From Cyclaneusma minus (lineage: Eukaryota; Ascomycota; Leotiomycetes; Marthamycetales; Marthamycetaceae), in assembly GCA_037179335.1 (NCBI GenBank), contig JAKZHN010000021.1, positions 310,001 through 374,000 on the forward strand: a DNA stretch of 64,000 nucleotides, in the 5' to 3' direction. The notes under the pieces are model-generated. The model had not been told where the DNA came from, ran no database searches, and worked only from the letters and a program-made list of their open reading frames with translations. Numbering within the stretch: the first letter of the stretch is position 1; the number at the start of each line of letters is the position of its first letter. Both the position numbers and the translations under genes were made by a program. Positions 32,354-44,761 of the stretch are shown here, piece after piece.

Positions 32354-34989
32354 AGTGGGAGAACTGGGACATGGAAGAGGGAGAACTGGGACAGGGAAGA
32401 GGATTGAAATTGTATGATCAGGGTGCTTGGGGGCTGGGAATTGAGAGGATGGTATTGGCGTTTGAGAGGGGATAAAATGGGAAAGCGGGACAAGTAGAAT
32501 GACGGGAATTTGAGCCATTGGCGTTGACCTGCTTGTTCCCGTGACCTATCTCTATTACTCTACGGCGCCGCAAAAAGACTAATGTGCTAAACCAACAGCT
32601 ATAAAAGCAGCAGAGCTCCCCGATGGAACAAGACAGAGACTCGAAATATATGCAGCTACCGAAGATGTCCTGGCTTGCCCTGCGAACAGCTCCAACAGAT
32701 AGATTCCATGTACGACTTTTGGCTTGCTCTGCTGGAAACATTTCTGTATCAAATCGACCAGTCTCCGAAGTACCTGCTTGAGATCCATGATCAAGTTACA
32801 ACGGTAAGCCATCCCATCAACAGCAGCTATTCCCAGATAGGAGCATATGGCCATCTGACAGCAGCTTTCCAAGCCCTTACGTGTATACTTCCCCCCTCTC
32901 AAAGTTTTGAAATAGTCTGCAGAAATAGCGAAGCAAACAGTAGCCACAGGCCCACAGCTTTATGAATCCACTGCTAATGCTCGAGGGACTTTGAAAACAG
33001 CGCCTGCAGTTGTTTTTGGGTCGAAGTTGTGCTTGAACTTGTCTGAGACCAGCTTTGCCTCTTATTTATAGCCCACTCTCAGGTACCTATTCTTTCAGCA
33101 CTAAGGAGTTGTCGACATTCTTATATTATTACAGCAGTTGGCCATTTGATCAAGAACAGCCATTCCCAGATGAGAGCAGATCGATCTTCTGACAGCAGCA
33201 TCAAGAGTGAAGAGGCCCGAGGCTTTCCGAACCCCAATGCTTTGAGAGCCTAAGTCTGTGAGAGCTTTAAAGCAAATAAGAATCTGGAAGTTACCGCAAT
33301 CTTTTCGAATTCCTGCTCGAAACACTTGGAAGTCAGCTCCCGCATAAATCGCTCGACGACGTTTCGCTTTGTGGTCGAGTCTCCTGCGCTTAGATATTCA
33401 AGAGCAGCTCTGCCTCTTATTTATAGCCCACTCTCAGGTACTCTTTCAGCACCAAGGAGTTGTCGACATTTTCATAACGTTACAATGGTGGGCCTTCCCA
33501 ACGAGCAGCAGCTCAATTCTTTGACAGTAGCTTCAAGAAGCCCAGTGCTTTGCGAGCTCCCAATCCTTTGAAAAGGGTGTGCTGGAACTTTGATGGAGTA
33601 CGCAGCAAAGACAATTTTTCGAATTCCTTCTCGAGACACTTGGAGACAGCTCCCGCAATACGTCCTTCAGAGCGCCGATAACGTGTTTAGACATGTCTGG
33701 AGCAGATTTGCCTTTTATTTATAGGTAGCACACCCTAGGTCCTCTTCCAGCGCTAAAGAAATGTCGAGAGTTGTTACAGGCTTGCGACAGGAGGCCATTC
33801 TTTCGATAACCACTATAGCAAAACGGCGGCGAATAATTCCCTGACAGCAGCATAGAGAAACTTTAACCTTTGCGTGTACTGCTTTGTCCGAGAAGGTTTG
33901 GCGGATTCTGCTGAGATGTTGAAGCACCCAATAACCCAGATTCTCGAATGCCCACTCGAGGCGTTTGGAAATGGCTCCTGCAATACGCTTCGTTCGAGTA
34001 TCGGGAAAGCGTGAATAGTTCTGGGAGCAGCTTGGCCTCTTATTTATAGCCCACTCTAGGTTCTCCTCCAGCGCTAAGCGACTGTCGAAACTCGTTACAA
34101 GCTTCGACAGAAGGCCCATGCTTTCGATAACAACTATACTAATATGGGCGTAAAGAATTCTCTGGCAGCTGTCTGAAGAAACTCAAAGCCTTGCGTGTAC
34201 TTCTTCATTTAGGAGGTTTGGAGGAGGATGCTGGGATGTTGAAGTGCCTAGACTTCCCAGTTTCTCGAACGCAACACTCGAGGAACGTGGGAACAGCTCC
34301 CAAAATTGAGGGACTCCATTTCCCTTTTTCTGCTTCAATCTTCTGCTTGGATATGTTTGGGAGCCGCTTTGCCTCTTATTTATAGCTCGTTCTATGCTTC
34401 CACGACTAACCACCTGTTCAGGTTCACACCAGCTGACAAGAGGAAGCCACTTTATCGACAATAGCTATGCCCATATGCGGTGAGTCAAACCTTCCGACAG
34501 CGTATTCAAGAAACTCGGGACTTTTCTGAACTCGGTAGCTCTGAGAGCTTTGAGGCAGTCTGATGGACATCGAAGCACCTACGCAGAAATGGCAGCTTCA
34601 GAGAGGCCCCCTGCTCGAGGCGCTTGGAAGCAACTTCCGCAATCATCAGAAAGTACAAATTGGTGCATGCGATCTGCCCGCTTGAGTATTTCTAGGGCAG
34701 CTTTGCCTCTTATTTATAGCCCACTCTGCTCTGCCAGTACTACCTAATCAGCTATCCTGACTCACATCATTACAACAGGAAGCCCTTCTTTCGACAACAG
34801 CTTCATCCGCACAGCGGCAGCTTAATTTTTCCGACAGCAATAAGCAGATTCCAGAAACTCGTAACTTCCTAGACTCGGTAGTTCTCAAAGCTTTGAAGGA
34901 GTTTGTTGAAAGATTTATGTCCTCATAGATCATCACATGCAACAAGAGAAGAGAATACCCATTTCCAACGTCTATTCCGTGTATGCCAG

Positions 34990-35335
34990 GCACAGCCAAC
35001 GGCCTTGAAGCTTGCCAGCTAGCCAGCCAGGAGAGAGCTCCGCTCTTTCAGCTTTTGAGGGCATTCGGAGCTTTGCTGGCTCCCCTGAAGCTGAGGCTGG
35101 CGGGCTTCAAGGCTGGTCGGCCATAACGCTATGTAATAATCTATGTACAAGGGAGGTGGGCGGGAGAATCAAGAATAGCTGACGGCCGGTCTGCAAAGAG
35201 TGTTGCTGGAGAGGGAAGATGGCGGTTCTCCAGAAACTCTATTTGTGCGGCTCTTGGCTAGCCAGCCGAGAGCCCCGTGCGCTCCGCGCCACGTGACCGA
35301 CCGACAGCTGATCCCTTGACATAAAACCAACCATC
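34990..35335. repeat. GC-rich insertion in array B with internal inverted repeat
   Basis: This stretch is out of character with the surrounding repeat units and explains the 752-bp step between TATA boxes. A segment near 35003-35030 (GGCCTTGAAGCTTGCCAGC) has an imperfect inverted copy near 35090-35115 (GGCTGGCGGGCTTCAAGGC). GGCTAGCCAGCC-like words occur near both ends (about 35022 and 35263). It may be a small transposon or a foldback element; I found no clear target duplication. Confidence 0.4.
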
Positions 35336-36143
35336 AAAACACGCAGGAACATCAGATTAGTGAATTCGCTTACTTGAGGTACTTGCTCGGATACGACTTC
35401 CACAATAGAACAAACGGACCAGCGTAATGGGCTTGAAAATATTTGGAAGCAGGTTTGCCTCGTATTTATAGCCAGTTCTGCTCTTCCAGAACTAGAAATA
35501 TATGCCTGTTGAGACTCAGATTTCGTCACGACAGGAAGCCGGTCTTTCGGCAATGGCTTTCCTTTTCTGATAGCGCATTCCAGAAACTCGGGGTTTTCGT
35601 AGACTTGATGGTTCTCAATGCTCCCAGGGAATCTGCGAGAGTATTGGCCAACCGCAGCTTTGTGAACTCGCTTGCTCCGGGGGCTAAAAAATAACTCCCA
35701 CCATGGAGATCCCAGCGAGCCATTTCGCGTTTGGATGTGCTTGGAAACAGCTTTGGGTCTTACTTATAGCCAGCACTGCTCTTCCAACACCAAAATACGT
35801 GAAGATTTAGATTGATCTACGACAGGGTCCCATCCCAACAATAGCAGCTATATCTATCTGGCAGTAAATCGTCACATCCAAAAATAGTTTGGAGAAGGTC
35901 GAGACTTCTGACTTTGTGGAGAGATGATAGTTCTCAAAGCGTTCAAGGAGTCTGCTAGAAAATTGGAACAAGCAGCAACGGCGGTTTCGCGAATTCACCA
36001 GGCCGAGACAACTCCCGCAATCACAGAAAGCGTCGCGACTGGCTTGTGAAGGAGTGTGAGTCATAAACACGGATGAAGTCTTCGGTCCAGCCATGGGAGC
36101 GAGTTCGACTTCTTCTCCGTCTGAATCCATCTCGCGCAAGGAC

Positions 36144-36506
36144 CAGTGTTGGGGAATCTAAATGCCAGAATCTAATCTGTAGATTGAATCTACTAGATTG
36201 ATCTAATCTACGGTCTTCTTAGATTCGTAGATAAATCTATAGATATCTATAGATATAGGGGACCCCTGGATCGCTAAAAATAGAGTTAAAAGTGGCTAAA
36301 AATGGATTTAAAAAAGCAATCTTCAGAATTTGCAATCCCGTTTTTTTAAATTGCCTGAAAATAATTCGAACAATTTTCTAAGGCATCAACTTTTTTGTAT
36401 GGGAGCACGTGATTAATGACTTAATCTAAATCTACATAGATATCTAGAATCTAATCTAAGTCTTGCTTAGATTTAGATTCTTAGATTCTTAGATTCCCTC
36501 ACACTG
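36144..36506. mobile_element. hAT-type MITE, 363 bp, with 8-bp target duplication
   Basis: The element begins CAGTGTTGGGGAATCTAA and ends TTAGATTCCCTCACACTG, its imperfect inverted repeat. The 8-bp word GCAAGGAC flanks it exactly at 36136-36143 and 36507-36514. A CAGTG-type terminus with an 8-bp duplication is the signature of the hAT superfamily. The interior is AT-rich, dominated by AATCTA words, and has no transposase. It is inserted inside one array B unit, so it is younger than that unit. Confidence 0.92.
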
Positions 36507-39500
36507 GCAAGGACGTCCTGGCTGTAGAGATGGTCTTGAAAACGAAGTTGGGGAATTTCTGCAAGCAGCCTTGCCGCTTATTTATAGCCCATTCTGTCCT
36601 TCCAGGACTAGTCACGTGGCGGAACTCACATCTATAACAGGAAGTCGTTCTTTTGACAACGGCTGTACAACATGGCGGCAAACAAACTGTCCGACAACAG
36701 CTTTCAGGAAACCAAGTCTTTAGCACACATTTTCAAAGCTTTGAGTGACTCTCCTAAGAGGTTGATGTAGCAATCGCAGCTTCACGAATCTCTAGTCGAG
36801 ATATTTGAAAATGGCTCCCACGTGAATTGTGTCTTTTCTCAGGTTTCTGTTTAAACCTGTCTGTGAGCAGCTCTGTCTCTTATTTATAGCCCATTCAATT
36901 CTTCTAGAACTAGAAGTGACTACCCGTGAAAACTAGGATCAGACTACAACAGGCTTGTCAATAGCAATGAGCCAACTCATTGACAACAGCTGCATCGCAT
37001 TATAACAAGTCACCATGCGACAGCAGGCTTCAGGAACGCAATTCTTTTGCATATAGCCTATGTGTTCAGCTCTCAAAGCTCCCAACCTGCTGGAAAATTG
37101 AAGCACGGCAAGCAGCAAAGACAATTCCAGGAATTCCCTACTCAAGGGACTTGTAAACAGCTCCCACAATGAGAACTTCTTGAAAGTCAAGTTCGTCTTC
37201 CGAAAGTTCGTCTTTGAAAATGTTTAGAGGTAACTTTGCCTCTTATTTATAGCCTATTGTCCTCTTCCAGAATCAGAAGTTCGGAGTGTATTCTTGTGAA
37301 AACTCATATCAAATTACAAACAACAGTAAGGCAGTTCATCGACACCAGCTGTACCGCATAGCAACAGATCGCCATATCGACAGCAGCTTCCAGGAACTCG
37401 AGTTTTGCGTGAAAGGGGTGCTTGATACTAAAAACTTTAATAAGAGTCTGCTTGAAACATCGGATGTAGCAACCGCAACTTCAGGAATCCTTTGCTCTCG
37501 GATTGATTGCTGGTCGCGTGGTTGAACCAGTCTGGAAACAGCTCCAAGTCTTCTTATACCTGTGTAGCACTAGAAATTGAAACCAGATAAGACGGAGTCT
37601 GTAAACTTACGATAAAATACCACCCCGTTGACAGCAGCTATACCGCATGGAGGCGAATCGTCATATCGACAGCAGATTCCGAAAACGTCTACACTTTGCA
37701 TGGAAGTGTTGTCAATATCCGAAGATTCAAGACAGTCTTCTGGGTTATGGAATTTAGCAATCGCAGCTTTAGGAACCTCCTTGCTCGAAGGACATGGAAG
37801 CAGCTCTCGCAATACACAAAGGGCTTGGCGGCGCCCGTGTATGAACGTTTCTGGGAGCAGCTTTACCTCTTATTTATATCTGTGGCAATGCTACTCCTCC
37901 AGTACTAAAAGTGAGACTATGTCGGCTTACAACAGCAAACCGTCCTAGCAACAGCAGTTACGCCGTACGGCGGCGAATTGTCACGTCGACAGCAGCTTCT
38001 TATAAGTGAAAAACTTTACACTTTGCGTGAGAGTGCTAGTTCTCACCATTTCCTGAGTCTGTGGAAGTCATGGGGCAAATGCAGGTTCCGAATCCTGCTC
38101 ACCGTCGAAGAGACTTGGGGGAGAGCCCGCTCGTCGTACTCGGATCGAGGCAAGCAGCGGGTTGGCTGAACTTGTTTGTAACCAGAGGACTTTGAGTACT
38201 ATTTATACCCCATTCTGCTCTTCCAGCACTACACAAGCTATGGAGACTCACATTATTACGACGGGAAGTCATCCTAGCGACAGCGGCTATCCCACATGAC
38301 AGCAAATCAACTCTTTCAACAGCAGTTTCAAGATACACCGGATTTATTCTGACATGGTGTAAACTTGCTACTTTTTATGATTTCCAAAAATCTGTGGAAG
38401 TATTAGAGAAAATGCAGATTTCCGAATCCTATTTACAATTCGAGACACTCGGGAAAAGAAAGATCTTCGTATTCCGAATGAGCTGGGTCTATTGAACTTG
38501 TTTGTGACCTGGTGAGAGTTCGACTCCTATTTATACACAATTCTGCTCTCTCAGCACTAAACACCTAGGAAGACTCACATTATTACGACGGGAAGCCATC
38601 CCAGCAACAGAATCTATCCCACATGACAGCAAATCAGCTCTTCCGACAGCAGTTTCAAACTCCCCAAGAATTCCGACTTTATGGACAACAGCTAGGTAGT
38701 TCTTAACGCTTTGAGAGAGTTTGCAGGAGTATTACAGCAAGCACAGCTTTCTGAACCCCAAATCCCCGCTAGTGAAACTCAGGACAACGCCCGTTGATTA
38801 TTTTGCCAAACTTTTTGAATTTATCCGTAACCAGAGGACTCAGCATCCTATTTATACCCCACTGTGCTTTCCTAGCATGACTAATAAGCTATTCTTGTTG
38901 GTCCGCAACAGCAAATCACTCATTCGACAGCAGCTTCAAGATACTCAAGACTTCTGGCTTTGTGGAAACTGGCTAGTTCAAAAGTTTCGAGAGCATTTGC
39001 AGAAGTCTGGAAGCAAGCACAACCCTCTGGGCTCCAGGTTCCTGCTAAGACACTTGGGGCAGCGTCCGCTGAACTCATAGTCTTCCGTCGTCATGCTTTC
39101 CATGGAAACTTGTCTTCGATTAGAAGGCTTAACCTCCTATTTATACCCCACTGTACTCTCCTAGCAATGCTAACAAGCTAGTCTTGTTGGTTCGCGACAG
39201 CACATCCTTCTTTGGACAGCAGCTATACGCAAACAGCGACGAAGCAACCCTTCCGGCACCATCTTACTCTTTAGGTGTCCAAGAATTTCCAACTTTGTGT
39301 AAACATATTAGTTCTCAAAGCTTCAAGAATCTGGGGAAGTAGTGGGTGAAAACAAACCCCTGGACTCCTGCTAGAGCCCTTGCGACAGCGCCCGCTGAAC
39401 TCCCTGAACATCCGTTCTGTCATCGTTGAATTTTTTCTTAATTAGAAGGAACAGCCTCCTATGTATACCCTACCACAAGAACCTTATCTTCCATAGAAGC

Positions 39501-40985
39501 AACAGGCAAATCATTCTTTCAACAGCAGCTGTACCCACACAACGGGAAACCAACCCTTCCAACACCAGCTCTCGCTATCCAAAACTTCCAAATTTGTGTA
39601 GACATTGGTTTTCAAAGCTTCCAGAATCTGGGGAAGTACTGAGGCGGATACAACGCTGAATCACTGCTCGACACACTTGGGAAAGCTCCGACTTGTCGTG
39701 GCTCGTCGCGAGGTAACATCTCCCTTTCCAGGACGTAAAACTCTGAGTGTGTCTGGAAGCAAATTTGCGTCTTATTTATACCCCGCTGTACTCTCCTAGC
39801 ATGACTGACAAGCTAGGTAGTCTTGCTGATCAGCAACAGCAAATCGTTTTTTCGACAGCAGCTCCGACTCCAAGAGACCTAGGACTTTGTGTAGATTTGC
39901 TGGTTTACCACGCTTCGGGGAAACATGTGAAACAACTACAGCAACCAAAATTTGTGGACTCGTGCTCGAGGCACTTGGGAAGCCCAGGACTCATTGTGGC
40001 TCGGCGTGCGAGTGTTGTTCTGTGCTCAAAATTTGAATGTCTCTGGAAGCAGCTTTGCGGCTTACTTATACCCCGCTGTACTCTCCTAGCACGACGAACA
40101 GGCTAGTCTTGCTATGAGTGACAGCAGATCATTCTTTCGACTGCAGCTCCGACAGGCCCAAGTTTTTACGCAGACTTCCTAGTTTACCAGGATTCTGGAA
40201 AACCTGTGGAAAGCCTACAGCAACACAGATGTATGAACCTTAAATTCCCACTTGAGGGACTTAGGACAACGCCCAAAGTGTTCGGGTTGAAGTGTCGTAG
40301 AGTGTTTGGATGTGTTCAAGGGGTGCATTGTCTTTTATTTATAGGTACCCTACTGTACTCTCCCAGCAAGACTGAAAATGATGTCTGCTTGGTCCAGGTG
40401 ATCCGCAACAGCAGGTCATTCTTCCGACAGCAGCTCAAAGGTGCCCAAGATTTTTCATAGTCTTGCCGATTTACCAACCTCTGGAAAACGAGTGAGAAGA
40501 TTACGGCAATCAGAACCACTTGAGTTCCTCCTGCTCGAGGCACTTGGGAACAGTGCCCACAGTCACATCCTTGTTATCTTTATCAACTTGGTCAAAGTGC
40601 CTGGACATGTTTTGAAGCGGCTTTGCCTTTTATTTGTAGCCCACAATCTTCTCCCCAAAGGCGCTAACGACATGTAGATATATGTATGCTGGCACGTATC
40701 GGTGGTAGAGCGAACCAGCGACAATAACCAGCAGCAGTGAGTAAAGACGCCGAAGTTTCTTTCATACATCACTACAGTTCACGCAGAATTGAAACTTCCT
40801 CGCTTTGCTAGCTACGCATAACCTATGCAGCAATGCTACACTCCATGTTTCCGAAAGCTCTCGGTCTTGTCAGCGACGGTCTGAAAGTCCTGAAGCCTCC
40901 GGGGACTCGGGAGTCGAGCGTTCGTCCTAATACCGGATGTTCGAGAGAAGGAAACTGAAGAAGCGATGGGAGGGAAGAGGCTCTG

Positions 40986-43900
40986 ATTTAAATAGCACGA
41001 ACTCCTGAGGGTGCGAGCCGGTTCAGAGGGTCCGTCCCGTGACTCGGGTCTGCTTCTTTAGGTAGTCTCCGCTGCATTCCCCCTCGGAAGACATGAGGTT
41101 CCGGTTCGGGCTTGAGATGCCATCATGTGACCTCGACTTGACTACCTCTGGACTGGTATATAAGGACCCAGAAAACCAAGCTTGGGAGTCCAAGAAGAAG
41201 AATGTAATGGTGATCTCATCACGAACCATCGACAATCAAACGGTGATACAGCCGACGGTCTTGTCTGAAGCAATAACGGCACCTGACTCAATATCTTACA
41301 ATCAGACTTTTAAAAAACAGAAATTGTGAAAGCACGAGACAGACTGAGGTGCGTGAAAGACTCTACCAGAAGAGACGACAGCAGCTACCAACAGTGGGTG
41401 AAGGTCCTGAAGATGCCAAAGTTTCTTTACCTTCGCAAAATGACACATACTGTTTGTACGGTTTCCTAGCTACGCACAATAACACGCTGAGTCTGGAAGC
41501 TTTGGCTCTGACAAGGTACCTAGTTGACAGCTTTGATCTTTTTCCGCCGAGAGTGACAACTACCAGTTGCCTGTTGAAAATGTAGTCTAAGTGCTTGAAG
41601 AAGGAAAAGCTGAGAAGAGAGGGTGCTGCTTATATAGCACAAAATCCTATGAGAAAGATGCATTCCAGAGTTCAGACAATTCCGTGACTTCTTCCATCTG
41701 CTTCTGCAGGCCACGTTGCTTCCCAACTTGAAAGACATGGGGATCCAGACCAGACTCTCTGACTCCGGAGATTGTCATGTGACCTTGATTCGACTGCTCA
41801 ACTCTTACCTACGGGTATATAAGGACCTAGAATCCTTCGAATCAGAAGCTCAAGAACCACAATGCCGCCAAACTTTTCGATTGGTCCATTGTCAGCTAGG
41901 TAATTGGCAGCCACGACCGAACCTTGATATCCATCAGAATCCGCTATCCCACTGCGCGTGAATTTTAATTCAAGTCAGGCCTTGTACTTGGAAGCAAATG
42001 AGACACATTCACTCCTCTATTTCAGTCAACGACAGCAGCAGGTAAGTAGTGTTCCTCGACAGCAGGTAAAAGACTCGAAAGTTCCTAGTAATACTAATGC
42101 GCGTCTGCTTCCTTGTCCTCAAAATATCCCCGAGAATCTACAAGGCCGTTCTTGCCGGTTATGAAATTTTCCGAACTCTGGATACCGCTCAGAACTTGAC
42201 GACAGAAGCCTCCCGGGAGTCAAAAATTCTCCATAAGGTGAGGATGGTGAGAAGAAAAGAAGCTGGAGAGGCAATTGAGGAAAAGAGTTGCTTTATATAG
42301 CACGAACGCCCCAGAGAAAGAAGTGTTTCGGACAGTCATGTGACTATCAGGTGCCCGGTTCTCTGCCCTGTCCGTGGGTTTGAAAAACTTGACAGATGCA
42401 TGACTTCAGATCAGACGTTACCTAGATGTTATCATGTGACCTTGTCTCGACCGCAGGACCGGTATATAAAAACCTAGTATCCTTCAAAGTCAGAAGCTCA
42501 AGAATCACAAATGTCGCTAGAACCTCCATTGGTCCGTTGTCAGCTAGTTGGCAGCCACAACCACAGCTCGATATTTATCAGAACCCGCTACATATCCCAT
42601 TACGTCTTCTTTCAAATCACACCATGTACCTGGAAGCACAAGACATAATGAGAATAAAGGAGACGACGGCAGCTATTAAAGTATCGACAGTAAGAGACTC
42701 GGAACGTTCGACTGCATGATCCCAGAGAATCTACAAGGCAGTTCCCACCAGTTGGGAACTTTCTGAAATCAGGATACCACGACCGCTCAAAGCTTAACGG
42801 AAGCCTCCTAGGAATGGAACATTTTCCATAGGTAAGCTGAATTTGGTGAGACTGAAGAAATTGGAAAGGACGATGAGAGGGAAAAGGTGTGATTTATATA
42901 CCATACCTTAAGATCCCAAGGTTGAGAGCCGTCTCAGACAGTAATAGGCTCGTGACTTTTTCTATATGCTTGGGTTGGCTCCATTGCTTTCGGACTTAAG
43001 AGATGCTTGACTTCAAATACAGACCTGAGAGGGTATCATGTGACCTTGACTTGTCACTTGATTGCTGGAAGCCTGGAACTCTAGGTATATAAGGAAACCT
43101 CAAACCCAAATTCAGGAGTCCAAGAATCCCAAACGTGATCCGAATAGAACACCTTTTCCTTTTTTCCCTTTCGTCCCATCTCGTTCGAACATGGTGATGT
43201 AATACAACCGACCGCCTTGTCCGAAGGTAGGCAGGATTAGACTTATACCATCAATTTTACAGCTACCTAGCCTTCGAAAACGCCAAAGTGAATTGGGAAG
43301 TACATAATCTAACGAGATACATGAAGGAGACGACAGCAGCTAGTGTTCCCCTTTTTTCGAGCTTCGAAATATCTCCGAGAATTTGTAAGGCAGTCGACTC
43401 TCGCCGGTTAAGAACTCTCTGAACTCTTGGATACCTACCACCGCTTAGAAATTGACGAAACATTCGGATGGAAGTCGAACATTCTCATTCCATCAGATTG
43501 TATAACAATTGAAAAGAACCTGGAGAGGAAAGGGGAGGGGAGGGAAGGACTTGATTTATATAGCACGAATCCCGCTAAATAAAAAAACCGGCTCAGACAA
43601 TCCCGTGACTTCTTCCTTCCCGTTCTTCTGATCCAATTGCTTTCCAAAGCGGAGCAAGGGGGTGATGGAAAACCGTGTATGGACTGTTAAAAAACTTTAA
43701 AAACCGTGTAAAAACCAGTGGATTTGAAATTCCGTGTATACACCGTTTTTTAGGTTGGCAATCTTACAAACGGTTTTTTAAAAAAAGAATTTAAAATTTG
43801 CAAAAATCTATTTTCACCTAGTTTAATTCGAACCTGCAACCTTAAGTAATTACTTTTTACTATTATTACTATTACACTATACTACTTATTATTATACTAA

Positions 43901-44761
43901 TATTTCTAATATTAGCTATTTATACTATACTAAGCTCCATGCCCTGGCTTGAGCTCCTTGCCCTGGCTGAGCTTTATAATCTGGCTTAAGCTTTCTGTTT
44001 TGCACAGGTTATTCAAAGTTTTTAAAATCTAACGGTTAAAAACCCAACAAATAGTTAAAAACTCAACAACTGTTAAAAACAAAGCAAACTGTTATTAATA
44101 GTTTTCAAAATTTCCAACCGTTTCTAAAGTCTAGGACTATTTTTTAAGTCCTGGACCGTTTATACACCGTTTTCCACCACCCCCCCCCCACTCCGCTAAG
44201 GTTCCAAATCAAAAGATAGCACGATGCGTGATTTCAAATCAGGCTTGAGAGGATATCAAGTAACCTTGACGACTTAGCTGCTAGATTGGTATAAAAGGGG
44301 CTAAAATACCAAGTTTGGGAGTCCAAGATCAACTCGTTTTTGAGATAATCGAACTGTGATGCAAACCGACCGTCTCGTCCAATCCCCAAGAAAAGAAGAA
44401 GTGCAAGATTTATCACCACATTACAGCTAGACTTCGAAAACACCAGGAGCATTTAGAAAACACATGACACAAATTCGACACATCCACTCCTCTGCCGTCG
44501 TCTCCACTCCTCTGCTTTCATCTCCTCTAACAGCCGTCTTCTCCCCCAGCAGCCATCACCCCCCCCCGCCCTTTTTTCCTCTTCTCAAACCCTGCAGTAT
44601 TTGCGACGAAGCCGAAGCCGAAGCACAGTCGCAGCTTCTCACAGCTTTCCAGAGTAAGGTATCTACGACGTGGTTCCCGCAGGTTGGGAACACCCTGGAA
44701 CAGGCTGGGTTGCACTTCGCCTTCATGTTTGAGGGTGGGCGGGAGAAGGGCTGCTTATATA
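40986..44761. repeat. Array D: units with divergent TATA pairs
   Basis: Five pairs: minus box about 40986 with plus 41157; 41629 with 41816; 42292 with 42463; 42893 with 43086; 43555 with 44290, plus a final minus box at 44754. Minus boxes read GTGCTATATAAR, plus boxes GGTATATAAGGA. Spacing within intact pairs is 171, 187, 171 and 193 bp; the fifth is stretched by a mobile element of about 550 bp. Between the boxes are TCGTGACTTCTTCC-like and ATCATGTGACCTTGA words. Between neighbouring pairs transcription would converge over about 430-480 bp. Two sequence types alternate imperfectly after the plus box: one with CGACGGTCTTGTC (41157, 43086, 44290) and one with 'ATTGGTCCATTGTCAGCTAG' (41816, 42463). 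There is no shared reading frame. Function unknown. Confidence 0.8.
43648..44197. mobile_element. Non-autonomous TIR element, about 550 bp, splitting a divergent TATA pair
   Basis: The ends are inverted repeats: AGCGGAGCAAGGGGGTGATG at the left, and at the right (reverse complement) AGCGGAGTG, a G-run, then TGGTGGAAAACGGTGTATA. The match includes GGTGRTGGAAAACSGTGTAT. The word TTCCAAA occurs close to both ends and may be the target duplication, though I cannot place the boundary to the base. The interior is AT-rich, with multiple AACCGT and TTAAAAAC words and no transposase. A B-box-like GGTTCGAATT lies on its minus strand near 43829. Removing it restores a divergent pair spacing of about 185 bp. 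Confidence 0.75.

Larger units (their letters stand above)
32600..40800 (-). repeat. Array B: tandem diverged repeats, TATA box on minus strand
   Basis: At least 22 boxes read TATTTATA on the plus strand, i.e. TATAAATA on the minus strand: 33063, 33418, 33716, 34041, 34377, 34711, 35463, 35761, 36579, 36881, 37244, 37553, 37871, 38200, 38528, 38849, 39138, 39460, 39773, 40063, 40336 and 40631. Most steps are 273-363 bp; the two larger steps (34711-35463 and 35761-36579) contain inserted DNA. The core is the same as in array A (on the minus strand, GCTATAAATAAGAGGCAAAG). A CGACAGCAG-type box (plus-strand reading) lies about 57-100 bp upstream on the minus strand, e.g. near 34788, 36653, 38276, 38927, 39852 and 40424. 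Downstream sequence shares GAGGCACTTGGGA and AGCTCCCGCAAT words but no reading frame. A first box on the plus strand is at 32600. Confidence 0.85.
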
